Notes: generated from the sequence alone by a model not told the origin. A stretch of 64,000 nucleotides of DNA from Profundibacter sp033851955 (GCA_033851955.1 JAWSVK010000014.1:62001-126000), one strand, 5' to 3'; positions 8,055 through 17,271 are shown, counted from the first letter of the stretch. Numbers and translations are program-made.

Positions 8055-9422
8055 TTAAAGGCGTTTCTCAACCTTCAACCAAATGCCATCCTTTGAGCGC
8101 AATGTCAGATGCGCAATCGGTACCGCAGGGCGCTCTTTCACCAGCTCAAACCGGTAAGCCCGCACCAACATCGACAAAATCAGTGGCCCTTCAAGCATCG
8201 CAAATCCAGATCCGGGGCAAACTCTTGGTCCCGCCGAAAACGGAATATAGGCGTCGCGCATGCACTGCTTGCCCTCTTTGGTGTGAAACCGCGTGGGGTC
8301 AAATTCATCAGGGCGATCCCAAATTTTATTATGTCGATGCAAATGCCAAGCCGATAAAATAATCTGAGAGCCTTTTTTAATGTCGCGATCACGAAATTTT
8401 ACCGGGCAGGCCGCTTCACGTACGGTGGCCGGCACCGGCGGATAAAGTCGCATGGTTTCGCGGAACACGTCACGTGATACCCGCAGCTTACTAACTGCCG
8501 AAAAATAGGCGGTTTCAGGATCAATCACCGCCAGTGCCTCATCTGCGACCTTGTCCTGCCACTCAGGGTAAAGCGCCAGCATATAAAGCGACCAAGCCAA
8601 GGCCGAGGCGCTGGTTTCATGCCCCGCCAAAAAGAAGATCGCCACTTGATCGACCATCTCCTCGGTGTCAAAACATTTGCCGGTTTCAGGGTCCGGCGTG
8701 GTCATGATCTTGGTGGCCAAATCATCCGGCGCAGTGCCCGCCTCTATCGCGGCTCGCCGTTCTGCCGTGAGTTTACGGATCAACCCGCGAATAACTTTTG
8801 CAGTTTCTTTGCTGCGTTTTGACGCAAAGTCAGGCAAAAACTTCAACTTAGGCAACAGCGAGGAAAGGTTCGCAAACGGCATCGAGCGCTGATAATCCTT
8901 GAACTCATCAAAAACACCAGCGGCTGTTTCATCCGTGATGGGCAACGAAAACAAAGTGCGGAAAATCACATCTGCCGCCACATGAGAAGTCACGCTTTCC
9001 ACTTCAATCGGACCTGCATCAATTTGCCCTTCCAAACGATCAACCGCTGCCACCGCTGAATCCCACATTTTCGGGAACACTTCTCGCAAACGCCCGCCCT
9101 CAAAGGCTGGATCAACGATGCGGCGTTGGTGTTTCCAGTCCTCTCCGCTGGACAGGAACAGGGAATTACCCAACAAAGATGCCAAGCCATCCCTGATCCG
9201 GCGGGATTTTGGAAAGGTTGTTAGACTTTCGGCCAGCACGGTTTTGACCAAATCTGGCTGATTTACCATATAAGAGCGAAAGAACGGCGTGCGAAATTCG
9301 GCCATCCACGCGCCATACAGATGCTCGGGCTGAGCCGAGAGAATGTCTTTGCGAAACAGTTTGGCGTGCTGCCACAGTGATGCGTTGCGCGGACGGGATT
9401 TGGGTTTTGGCGGTAAGGTCAT
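8055..9422 (-). CDS. Cytochrome P450
   Basis: 455 residues, soluble (no membrane anchor). All P450 landmarks are present: the I-helix AGHETSASAL, the K-helix ExxR in FRETMRLYPPVPATVREAA, and the haem-binding FSAGPRVCPGSGFA with Cys402 as axial ligand. It should be a haem monooxygenase that needs external ferredoxin and reductase, neither of which is adjacent. Its ATG overlaps the stop of the upstream hydrolase-like gene (ATGA at 9419-9422), so the two are co-translated and probably act on one substrate. The substrate cannot be told from sequence. The general motif pattern resembles bacterial CYP4/fatty-acid-type P450s of roseobacters. Confidence 0.92.
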   Translation of the reverse strand: MTLPPKPKSRPRNASLWQHAKLFRKDILSAQPEHLYGAWMAEFRTPFFRSYMVNQPDLVKTVLAESLTTFPKSRRIRDGLASLLGNSLFLSSGEDWKHQRRIVDPAFEGGRLREVFPKMWDSAVAAVDRLEGQIDAGPIEVESVTSHVAADVIFRTLFSLPITDETAAGVFDEFKDYQRSMPFANLSSLLPKLKFLPDFASKRSKETAKVIRGLIRKLTAERRAAIEAGTAPDDLATKIMTTPDPETGKCFDTEEMVDQVAIFFLAGHETSASALAWSLYMLALYPEWQDKVADEALAVIDPETAYFSAVSKLRVSRDVFRETMRLYPPVPATVREAACPVKFRDRDIKKGSQIILSAWHLHRHNKIWDRPDEFDPTRFHTKEGKQCMRDAYIPFSAGPRVCPGSGFAMLEGPLILSMLVRAYRFELVKERPAVPIAHLTLRSKDGIWLKVEKRL

Positions 9423-10669
9423 GGGCTTGTCGATGTATAAGGAGAGGCTGAAACATCAATGCGCGACACTGACGGGGACAGTCCCTTGAAACGTGATTGC
9501 AGGGTCTGCGACCCAGCGGTGATTTTGAAGTAATCATAGACGCCGGGACGGTCAAACGCGCACATGTATTGAAAATGCAGGCGGAAAAACTTCCAGCGCA
9601 ACTCAGTCCAGCGTTCAGGCGTCAGGGTTTGCGTGAACGCCGCCGACAACACCAGCGGCCAACGCTGGCCTTCCACCGCGACGCCAGAAACCGCCACCGG
9701 ATCACACAGCGCAAAAGCGCAGCCGTCACCGGGGGCTGTGATATCAACCCAAGTCAACGCATCACTGCACGAAAGATACTGCAAATCTGCCCGCAAACGA
9801 TAGGCACGCGGCAGGAACGACACCATCGGCACCACCTGCCCCAGCGTTAAAAACGCCAGTTGCGGGCCATCTTCATCCGCTGCTCTTTTGCGGATAAGGT
9901 CTGCCAGCATTGACACCCCGATATGCGCCCCCGACGAATGGCCAACCACCAAAACCTCGTCCACATCACTGTCTAATGCGGCAGAAATTTCGGCGCCAAA
10001 CTCTGCCATTCTTGCCTCAAGCTCCGGTGGGCTCTCGCCCTTGGCGCGCGCCTCATAGGCGTAATCATGCATCAAATAATAGGCGAACAGCTTGTTATCA
10101 ATCTTGCGAAACCATCGCAGGATCAAGGCAATCAGCGGCAAGGCCACCCCCCAGCCGACGACGCGCGCAACCAAAGGCCAATCGACCACAAATTTGATGC
10201 CCTTGGCCGCTAAAGACCCAGCAAACCATGCCAGCAACACCGCCAAAAGCAGTTGAAACAATAGCATACCAATCGGGTAAAGCGCCGCAATCACCGGCCC
10301 TTTGCGCAACCACATCAACCGCCTCAGCGCCCCCGAAGTGATATAAATCCACGCCGTACGCGCCAGTACCAGATAGGTCTGCGGGATGTTCAAATCCATC
10401 GATTCCTTAACGATGTCGGACCAAACCAGAACCTCGAAATCTGCCTGCGCGCGAGTGCCATCAATAGCCCCCTCCACATGCCAGCCATAACGCCCACCAC
10501 GGGTCTTTGGCCCTTGCTTTGGTGTCAGCTCAATTTTGTATCCAGAAATTTCGGCCTGCGCCGCGCCTTCTTTGCGGTACAATTCGCGATACCGGCGCGG
10601 GTGGATTGGATCATAGCCAGGAATGTAAAACACCCGCCGTTTTGAAACTGTGTGATTTTCAACCTGCAT
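9419..10669 (-). CDS. Membrane-associated alpha/beta-hydrolase-like protein
   Basis: 416 residues from an ATG (MQVENHTVSKRRVFYIPGYD); the longer start at 10705 is less likely. An N-terminal soluble part begins with a beta-strand and PGYDP loop like the start of an alpha/beta hydrolase. Hydrophobic segments follow in the middle (LIALYPIGMLLFQLLLAVLLAWF region and VVGWGVALPLIALIL), then a nucleophile elbow GHSSG in VDEVLVVGHSSGAHIGVSML. So two membrane segments are inserted between the first strand and the nucleophile elbow. It is coupled to the P450 gene by a 4-base overlap. It is probably a lipase- or esterase-like enzyme of the inner membrane; the substrate is unknown. Confidence 0.65.
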   Translation of the reverse strand: MQVENHTVSKRRVFYIPGYDPIHPRRYRELYRKEGAAQAEISGYKIELTPKQGPKTRGGRYGWHVEGAIDGTRAQADFEVLVWSDIVKESMDLNIPQTYLVLARTAWIYITSGALRRLMWLRKGPVIAALYPIGMLLFQLLLAVLLAWFAGSLAAKGIKFVVDWPLVARVVGWGVALPLIALILRWFRKIDNKLFAYYLMHDYAYEARAKGESPPELEARMAEFGAEISAALDSDVDEVLVVGHSSGAHIGVSMLADLIRKRAADEDGPQLAFLTLGQVVPMVSFLPRAYRLRADLQYLSCSDALTWVDITAPGDGCAFALCDPVAVSGVAVEGQRWPLVLSAAFTQTLTPERWTELRWKFFRLHFQYMCAFDRPGVYDYFKITAGSQTLQSRFKGLSPSVSRIDVSASPYTSTSP

Positions 10670-10730
10670 TGACCGCCCCGTTACATTACATGCACAGTTT
10701 AGCAAAACATTTTGACAAAACTAGGTCCAG

Positions 10731-11486
10731 TCACCCAATTGTCGCAAGTGCAGGGAAAACTTCGAGCAGCCAAAAGGAAAAGACCGTCAATTGGCCGGTC
10801 AGTATAAGCAGTCCTACAGTCCATAACAGCAGGCCCATAATGCGTTCGATACGCTCCATATGGCGTTTCATCCAATTCATCAGTCGTGACATGCGCGGAT
10901 AGAACGCAGCCACCAATAAGAACGGGATCCCCAATCCAAGAGCGTAGATCCCCAACAAAAACGTTCCCCGCACGACAGAGCCTTCCATTGCCGCTAACGT
11001 CAAAATCGTCCCCAGAATTGGCCCGAGGCAAGGAGTCCAGCCAAATGCAAATGCCAATCCGAGAACATAAGCTCCGAAGGTGGTTCCGCCCTTGTCTCCA
11101 GCATCCATCCGAGCCTCATAGTCAAGGAAACCAATCCGATAAATGCCGAGAAAATGTGCGCCGAATATCATCACAACGACACCGGCGCCGCCGGTAAACC
11201 AGTCTTGATTTTGCAAATAAAATTGCCCAAAAAACGAAAAGGTAAAGCCGAGCAATAAGAATACAGTCGACAGTCCCAAGACAAAGAAAATGGCTACCCC
11301 CATTGGGCGGTGCCGTGAGACCCCATCCTCGCCGCTCAACTCATTCATGGTGATGCCGCCCATATACGCCAAATAGGGCGCTACAATAGGTAAAACGCAG
11401 GGTGACAAGAACGATACTAACCCCGCCATCAATGCCACAAACATGGCGGGAAATAGGCTTGCGTCGATGATTTCTATTCCGAACAT
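10731..11486 (-). CDS. ccdA: CcdA-type thiol-disulfide transmembrane protein
   Basis: 251 residues from the ATG giving MFGIEIIDAS; a start 12 bases upstream is also possible. Six or seven membrane helices carry the two family cysteines, in LSPCVLPIVAP (Cys30) and TPCLGPILG. CcdA/DsbD-type proteins carry reducing equivalents from cytoplasmic thioredoxin across the inner membrane, serving cytochrome c maturation or other periplasmic thiols. It is divergent from a TusA-like gene (11609). The hydrolase gene downstream starts 61 bases after its stop, so read-through is possible. The region is less GC-rich than its surroundings. Confidence 0.9.
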   Translation of the reverse strand: MFGIEIIDASLFPAMFVALMAGLVSFLSPCVLPIVAPYLAYMGGITMNELSGEDGVSRHRPMGVAIFFVLGLSTVFLLLGFTFSFFGQFYLQNQDWFTGGAGVVVMIFGAHFLGIYRIGFLDYEARMDAGDKGGTTFGAYVLGLAFAFGWTPCLGPILGTILTLAAMEGSVVRGTFLLGIYALGLGIPFLLVAAFYPRMSRLMNWMKRHMERIERIMGLLLWTVGLLILTGQLTVFSFWLLEVFPALATIG

Positions 11487-11608
11487 TTTTCGCCCCAAGA
11501 GGTTTCTGCATTGTTTCGCCCTGTCTACGTCATCATGCGCTCGGCGTCACCTGTCGTAATGTCACATTTACGTGGACTTGGCCGGGAACCCGCCCTATCC
11601 AGTTTGAT

Positions 11609-11836
11609 ATGGATTGGAACGAAGAAATTGACGCCCTCGGCATGATTTGCCCGCTGCCTGTGCTAAAACTGCGCAAACGCCTTATGGGGCATAAAACCGG
11701 CGACGTTGTGCGCCTGTTGGCCGATGATCCGGCCGCCGTGATTGATGTGCCACATTTTTGCAATGAACAGGGTCATATCCTGCTGGAACACTCAGACACT
11801 GCGCAGGGCTTGGCCTTTTTGGTGCGCAAAGGCTAG
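11609..11836 (+). CDS. TusA-like sulfurtransferase
   Basis: 75 residues, the usual TusA/SirA family size. Cys14 lies in the conserved CPLPVLKLRK motif (CPxP), which carries a persulfide; a second Cys is in VPHFCNEQGH. TusA-like proteins pass sulfur between cytoplasmic partners for thiouridine, molybdenum cofactor or sulfur oxidation. Divergent from ccdA and convergent with a TauE-like exporter. Its stop and that of the exporter share the palindrome CTAG (11833-11836). The neighbourhood suggests a sulfur-trafficking role rather than tRNA thiolation. Confidence 0.85.
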   Translation: MDWNEEIDALGMICPLPVLKLRKRLMGHKTGDVVRLLADDPAAVIDVPHFCNEQGHILLEHSDTAQGLAFLVRKG

Positions 11837-12564
11837 AACAAGATCAACCGCAGCGCTGCCGCAAGCGCCGAGAACCGTATCAACCATTTAAACACATCAA
11901 TATTGATGTATTTCAATACCTTATAGCCGACGACGGCACCAATAATAATAACAGGTAAGAACGTCAGATTGAGCGTCAGAGATGGAACGGTGATCAAACC
12001 AAGCTGGGCTGCAACGGGTACTTTGAGCACATTTAACACCAAAAAGAACCAACTGCGCGTGCCAACGAATGCGGCCTTGCTCAACCCCATTTGCAACAGA
12101 TAGACGCCAAAAATCGGCCCCGCCGCATTGGCAATCATTGACGCAGCACCAGCCAACACGCCCGCAACCGATGTCATCGCAGGGCCCGACATGTGCTTGC
12201 GCAACGCATCCGACATGCCGAAATCCAGTGCCAGCATCGCCAATATCGTCCAGCCAATGATGCGTTCAAAATGAGTGTCTGGAACGGTGCGCAAAATGAC
12301 AAAACCCACTGCAATGCCAACCAAGGCCAGTGGTAACAGTTTTAGCAGGATATCCCACTGACAGGCGCGGCGGTAATAGATCACGGCCATGATATCGGCG
12401 GCGATCAGCATTGGCAAAAGCACCCCGGGTGAAGCTTTGCCCGGTACCGCCAGCGCCATCAAAAGCACGGCCAAGATACCGACTCCGCCAACGGATGTTT
12501 TGGTAACCCCCACCAAAAACGCCGCCAAGCCAAAGTAGACAAGTTGAAGCGCTGTCATATCCAT
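11833..12564 (-). CDS. TauE/SafE family sulfite or sulfonate exporter
   Basis: 243 residues, a hydrophobic protein with about 7-8 predicted membrane helices. It starts LQLVYFGLAAFLVGVTKTSVGG with the family GxxxTSVGGGG-like segment, and repeats the theme as GVLAGAASMIANAAGPIFGVY in the second half. The family exports sulfite, sulfoacetate and similar organosulfur anions, and its members are often beside sulfur enzymes, here a TusA-like gene with which it shares overlapping stop codons. The exact substrate is unknown. Confidence 0.85.
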   Translation of the reverse strand: MDMTALQLVYFGLAAFLVGVTKTSVGGVGILAVLLMALAVPGKASPGVLLPMLIAADIMAVIYYRRACQWDILLKLLPLALVGIAVGFVILRTVPDTHFERIIGWTILAMLALDFGMSDALRKHMSGPAMTSVAGVLAGAASMIANAAGPIFGVYLLQMGLSKAAFVGTRSWFFLVLNVLKVPVAAQLGLITVPSLTLNLTFLPVIIIGAVVGYKVLKYINIDVFKWLIRFSALAAALRLILF

Positions 12565-12588
12565 TTCAAACCTCCCTCCCCTGAAACG

Positions 12589-12620
12589 AAAAATGCCGGC
12601 AAGCCAAGGCCTGCCGACAT
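12589..12620 (-). terminator. Intrinsic terminator after rne
   Basis: Reading leftward, a stem ATGTCGGCA pairs with TGCCGGCAT (one G-U) across a GC-rich loop and is followed by TTTTC. It lies between the rne stop (12648) and the next gene start (12564), 28 bases past the rne stop. Confidence 0.65.
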
Positions 12621-12647
12621 TTCGCTAACAATCGTGTCGCGCGCGTT

Positions 12648-15422
12648 TTAGCGCCCGAGCGACCACCAGCCTTTTTTCTTAGGCGTGTCCGATTTGGTAT
12701 CGGGTTTTGGCTCGGCCACAGGTTTGGCGACAGGCTCCGGCTTGGCGACAGGCGCCTCAATGGGCGCTGGCGCTGGTGCCGCTGCTTCGACCACAGGTTC
12801 GGCTGCTTTTTCAGCCTTGGCCGCTGGCTTGCGACGAACGCGTTTCTTAGGGGCTGGTTTTTCGTCGGCGGCTTCGGGCGTTGCTTCAACAGCAACCTCC
12901 TCAACCTTAGCCTTCTTCACCGGCGCTTTGCGCTTGCGAACAACCTTTTTCTTTGGTTCCTCAACGGGCTCGGTTTTGTCCTCAACCTTGGCTTCAACCT
13001 CTGCAACCTTCACTTCAGCTGAATCCGCTGAGGCTTCAACAACCTCTGCCTTTGGTTTGCGCGGTGCGCGTTTACGTGGGGCGCGCTTTGGTTTCTCGGC
13101 TGGTTTGTCGGCAACTTCCTCAGCAACGGGGGCCGCTTCAGGCTCCGTTGCGGACTCGGCTGTTACAACCGCATCACCGGCTTCAGCGCCCTCGGCAGCA
13201 ACCTGTGTGCCTTCGCCATTTTGTTGCTGGTTCTCACCATTACCTTCACCACCGCGACCACGACGACGGCGACGACGACGACGACGTTTCTTGGGCTGCT
13301 GCTCCTCGTCCCCGTTGTCAGGGCGCGGCGCGTCGTCCGTGGCGTCACGTCCGGCTGGCACATTGTCCGATACATCCTCGCTGTTGGCCTCATCCTCGGC
13401 CACAGCTTCGTCGATACCATCCATGATGGAGGCATCAACAGACACAACATTCTGCGCGGGTTTCACCACACGGCTGGCCGTCTTGAACTTTTCAATGGTG
13501 AAGTCAGGCGACACAAGGAAGGGGTCGCCCTCGATGCGCACCGACAGGCCATAACGGGCCTCGATCTGGGCGATATGCTCGCGTTTGTTGTTCATCAGGT
13601 AGTTGGCGATGCCCACAGGCGCCTTCAACAAAACCTCGCGCGAACGTTTGCGCGTGCCCTCTTCTTCCAGCTGACGCAGGATCGACAGGGCCAGATTTTC
13701 GTCCGAGCGGATTAGACCAGTGCCGTGACAATGCGAACACGGCTGTGTCGTCGCCTCGATCATGCCAGGGCGCAGACGTTGGCGCGACATTTCCATCAGC
13801 CCAAAGCCCGAAATGCGGCCCACTTGAATGCGGGCACGGTCGTCTTTCAGACGGTCTTTTAGGCGTTTCTCAACCGCAATATTGTTGCGGCGCTCGTCCA
13901 TGTCGATGTAGTCAATCACGATCAAACCAGCCAAGTCACGCAGGCGCAATTGGCGCGCCACCTCGTCAGAGGCCTCAAGGTTGGTTTTCAGCGCTGTGTC
14001 TTCAATGCTGCCCTCTTTGGTCGAGCGACCAGAGTTCACATCAATCGCGACCAGCGCCTCGGTGATCCCGATCACAATGTAGCCGCCAGATTTCAGCTGA
14101 ACGGTTGGATTGAACATTCCCGCCAGATAGCCTTCGACCTGAAAACGGGCAAACAGCGGCATGGTGTCGCTGTAATGCTTCACGTTTTTGGCGTGCGACG
14201 GCATGATCATTTTCATGAACTCTTTGGCCACACGATAGCCTTCGGCGCCTTCAATCAACACCTCGTCAATGTCGCGATTATAAAGATCGCGGATCGAGCG
14301 TTTGATCAGGTTGCCTTCTTCGTAGATTTTCGCAGGCGCGTTGGATTCCAACGTCAGGGCGCGAATTTGCTCCCACAGGCGTTGCAAATATTCATAGTCG
14401 CGCTTGATTTCGGTCTTGGTGCGTTTGGCCCCGGCCGTGCGCACAATCAAACCAGCACCTTGCGGCACGTCAATTTCATTGGCGATGGATTTCAGTTTCT
14501 TGCGGTCCACAGCATTGGTGATCTTACGAGAAATCCCGCCACCACGCGCTGTGTTTGGCATCAGCACGCAATAACGGCCAGCCAGTGACAGATAGGTTGT
14601 CAGGGCCGCGCCTTTGTTGCCGCGCTCTTCTTTAACCACTTGCACCAGTAGAATTTGGCGAACCTTCACCACTTCCTGAATTTTGTAACGACGTGGGCGC
14701 GGTTTGCGCACCGGACGGATATCTTCTGGCGCGTCATCATCAGCTACCGATTCAATCTGGTCGTCTTTTTCTGTCGCATCCAATGGCGTGTCGCCATCAG
14801 CGTCGCTGTCGTCGCTGTCATCATCATCGTTGTTGTCATCAGATGTCACATCGGCATCATCAGCCTTAACATCCTCAGCAGGTTCATCGGCTTTCGGTGT
14901 CTCAACCGGCGTTTCCGCGACCAACTCCATAGGTGAGGAACCTTCAACACCACCTGTGTCGGTATCGGTATCCGCTTCCAGATCAACCACATCCATGCCG
15001 GAAACATCACCTGCTTCGACATCTTTGGTCTCGACCGCATCATCCGATTTGGTCTCTTCGGCTTTGGAACGTCCCCGCGAACGGCGGCGGCGTTTTGGTT
15101 TGGGTTTTTCGTCTTCTTCGGCCTGTGACTGGGCATAGGCGCGCTCTTCTTCCATCAACGCCTCGCGGTCAGCGATCGGAATCTGGTAATAATCTGGATG
15201 AATCTCAGAGAACGCCAAAAACCCATGTCGGTTTCCGCCGTAATCAATGAACGCCGCTTGCAGCGACGGCTCGACCCGCGTTACTTTTGCTAGATATATA
15301 TTGCCAGCGAGCTGGCGTTTGTTTTCGGATTCAAAGTCAAATTCCTCAACTTTGGTTCCATCAACCACCACAACGCGAGTTTCCTCTGCGTGGGTAGCGT
15401 CGATAAGCATCTTTTTAGCCAT
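12648..15422 (-). CDS. rne: Ribonuclease E
   Basis: 924 residues from MAKKMLIDATHAEE; a start 15 bases upstream adds MQREN and is less likely. The N-terminal catalytic half has the S1 region and the RNase H-like/DNase I-like domain (VAIDVNSGRS and IDYIDMDERRNN with the metal-binding aspartates), then the zinc-link CSHCHGTG that joins the tetramer. A long acidic, low-complexity insertion (about residues 105-245, with runs such as DDNNDDDDSDDSD) interrupts the S1 domain, as in other alphaproteobacteria. The C-terminal third is Ala/Pro/Lys/Glu-rich with an Arg-rich patch (KKRRRRRRRRRGRGG), the degradosome scaffold and RNA-binding part. It ends KKKGWWSLGR. Confidence 0.95.
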   Translation of the reverse strand: MAKKMLIDATHAEETRVVVVDGTKVEEFDFESENKRQLAGNIYLAKVTRVEPSLQAAFIDYGGNRHGFLAFSEIHPDYYQIPIADREALMEEERAYAQSQAEEDEKPKPKRRRRSRGRSKAEETKSDDAVETKDVEAGDVSGMDVVDLEADTDTDTGGVEGSSPMELVAETPVETPKADEPAEDVKADDADVTSDDNNDDDDSDDSDADGDTPLDATEKDDQIESVADDDAPEDIRPVRKPRPRRYKIQEVVKVRQILLVQVVKEERGNKGAALTTYLSLAGRYCVLMPNTARGGGISRKITNAVDRKKLKSIANEIDVPQGAGLIVRTAGAKRTKTEIKRDYEYLQRLWEQIRALTLESNAPAKIYEEGNLIKRSIRDLYNRDIDEVLIEGAEGYRVAKEFMKMIMPSHAKNVKHYSDTMPLFARFQVEGYLAGMFNPTVQLKSGGYIVIGITEALVAIDVNSGRSTKEGSIEDTALKTNLEASDEVARQLRLRDLAGLIVIDYIDMDERRNNIAVEKRLKDRLKDDRARIQVGRISGFGLMEMSRQRLRPGMIEATTQPCSHCHGTGLIRSDENLALSILRQLEEEGTRKRSREVLLKAPVGIANYLMNNKREHIAQIEARYGLSVRIEGDPFLVSPDFTIEKFKTASRVVKPAQNVVSVDASIMDGIDEAVAEDEANSEDVSDNVPAGRDATDDAPRPDNGDEEQQPKKRRRRRRRRRGRGGEGNGENQQQNGEGTQVAAEGAEAGDAVVTAESATEPEAAPVAEEVADKPAEKPKRAPRKRAPRKPKAEVVEASADSAEVKVAEVEAKVEDKTEPVEEPKKKVVRKRKAPVKKAKVEEVAVEATPEAADEKPAPKKRVRRKPAAKAEKAAEPVVEAAAPAPAPIEAPVAKPEPVAKPVAEPKPDTKSDTPKKKGWWSLGR

Positions 15423-15927
15423 GTTTTCTCTTTGCACCGCGGCAAAATTCGCACCCCAGGGGGGGCGTTACTTTGCGGAGGGTGACTTGTAAGGGCGAAA
15501 ATGGACACGTCAGATACGCGCAGGTCGACCAAATCGGCCCCTGTCGCAGTTTCTGATACTCTGTCGCGTCGCATCGCGTTTCTATCTCCGAGCGCAAAAT
15601 CGCGCTCATAATATTAAACCCTGCCAAATAGGCATTATGGGCAAAATTTCCGGTCTTTCGACCCAATCGGTCTGTTCATTTGGATGCAGTGTTTTTTTCT
15701 GCGAGGCCTCGGGAACAGCGAAACTTGTATCGGCAACTCTGCTGCTGTCGCGCAGGCTGCCTTAGAATGAATATAGGGGCGATGTCGCATCAATTACAAT
15801 GGGTAAAACGGCGCAAGGCACTTATTGCCCGCATATCCCGTCAGTTTCCCGCGCCAAAGGCTGCAAAACCTCTATAGTTGTGGCGTTGAAAGTCGCTGCA
15901 ATCCTCGCTTGAGCCACAGGCGTTAGA
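15423..15927. other. Long rne 5' region / dctD 3' region, no gene recognised
   Basis: 505 bases between the rne start and the dctD stop, both leftward. No convincing ORF: a 65-codon frame at 15680-15877 has Cys/Arg-rich composition and no RBS. A long rne leader would fit the known autoregulation of RNase E through its 5' UTR in other bacteria, and the GC-rich tract at 15453-15480 just ahead of the start may form structure. No promoter could be assigned with confidence. Confidence 0.4.
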
Positions 15928-17259
15928 TCAAAGGTAATCAGACCGTGTCAGACCGTATTTAGCCATTTTTTCATTCAAGGTGCGGCGCGGCAGGCGAAGT
16001 TCATCCATCACACTGACGATACTGCCCTTGTGCCGGCGCATGGTGTTGTCGATCAACATCCGCTCGAACGCCTCGACATATTCCTTCAACGGCTTGCCCT
16101 CGGTGGTCATAACCGGCTGGCTTTCCTCGTCATCGGCCATCAACAGGCTGGCGATGGTACCAGAGCCACGGCGGTTTTGCAGCACCGCGCGCTCGGCCAC
16201 GTTGATCAACTGACGGATATTACCAGCCCACGGCGCTTGCAACAGCTGCGCCGCCTCTTGGGCCGAAACTTCGGGCGCGTCACAGCCGTATTCCTCGGAA
16301 AACTGCTCGGACAGACGGGCGAACAAGGTCAATATATCTTCGCCGCGCTGGCGCAACGGAGGCAATGTAATCTTCATCGCCGCCAAGCGGTAATAAAGGT
16401 CGGGCCGCAGCACATCCTCGACGGTTTTTTCCTCGGCTTGCAGGTTGCTGATCGCCACGATGCGAGTTTCAGCGGGGCTGCCCTGCTCGTTGATATAGGT
16501 TAGCAAACGCGCTTGCAAACTGTCCGAGAGCGCGTCGACATCCTCAAGAACCAGCGTGCCGCCACGGGCCACTTCGACCAAGGGCTGCGGTCCGTCGTCT
16601 TGCATTGGGCCAAACAGGCGGCGTCCCAGCTCATCTTCTTCAAAGGCCGCACAGGAAATCAGCGAGAATTTCTTGCCCGCCCGAGAACCGACCGCATGCA
16701 GCGCATGGGCCACCAGCGTTTTGCCGGTGCCGGTTTCGCCATCAATCAATACATGGCCGTCGACCTGCCCCAGATCCAGAATGTCTTCGCGCAGACGCTC
16801 CATCACAGGGGATGCGCCAATCAGTTTCTTCATCACGGCCGTGCCATCACCCAATTCACGACGCAGCGCCCGATTGTCCAAGGTCAAACGGCGGTTTTGC
16901 GTGGCCTTTTTGGCCAGTTCCGTCATTTTGTCAGGGTTGAACGGTTTTTCCAGAAAATCAAACGCCCCGACCCGCATTGCCTCGACGGCCATGGGCACAT
17001 CGCCGTGCCCTGTGATCATGATCACAGGCAGGCCGGAATCCACAGACATTAGTCGTTTTAAGAACTGCATCCCGTCCATGCCGGGCATTTTAATATCACT
17101 GACCACAACGCCGGGGTAATCATTGCCCAGCGTCTTTAACGCGTCCTCGGCCGAGGCAAAGGTTTCAGTGTCGAACCCCGACAGGGCCAACCATTGGCTG
17201 ATAGACTGACGCATGTCTTGCTCGTCATCCACGATCGCGATTTTCATTGCCTGTGCCAT
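15928..17259 (-). CDS. dctD: DctD-type response regulator (AAA+, Fis HTH)
   Basis: 443 residues. Receiver domain 5-125 with acidic pocket DDE and phospho-acceptor Asp55 (VVSDIKMPGMDG). AAA+ domain about 140-375 with Walker A GETGTGKT and Walker B GGTLVLEDVDAL. Fis-type HTH at the end (RRTLNEKMAKYGL). The canonical sigma-54 contact loop GAFTGA is missing: after LGRRLFG the sequence runs PMQDDGPQPLVEVARGG. So it may not activate sigma-54 promoters in the standard way. It follows dctB by 12 bases. It should control C4-dicarboxylate uptake genes, none of which is in view here. Confidence 0.88.
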   Translation of the reverse strand: MAQAMKIAIVDDEQDMRQSISQWLALSGFDTETFASAEDALKTLGNDYPGVVVSDIKMPGMDGMQFLKRLMSVDSGLPVIMITGHGDVPMAVEAMRVGAFDFLEKPFNPDKMTELAKKATQNRRLTLDNRALRRELGDGTAVMKKLIGASPVMERLREDILDLGQVDGHVLIDGETGTGKTLVAHALHAVGSRAGKKFSLISCAAFEEDELGRRLFGPMQDDGPQPLVEVARGGTLVLEDVDALSDSLQARLLTYINEQGSPAETRIVAISNLQAEEKTVEDVLRPDLYYRLAAMKITLPPLRQRGEDILTLFARLSEQFSEEYGCDAPEVSAQEAAQLLQAPWAGNIRQLINVAERAVLQNRRGSGTIASLLMADDEESQPVMTTEGKPLKEYVEAFERMLIDNTMRRHKGSIVSVMDELRLPRRTLNEKMAKYGLTRSDYL

Positions 17260-17271
17260 GTTTTTATTGCC

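Noticed and set aside
12685..13554. 289-codon open frame opposite rne
   Set aside because: Ser/Ala/Thr-rich mirror of the Ala/Glu/Lys-rich rne C-terminus; no RBS.
15680..15877. 65-codon open frame in the rne leader
   Set aside because: Cys/Arg-rich, no RBS, no resemblance to any family; more likely noncoding leader or 3' DNA.
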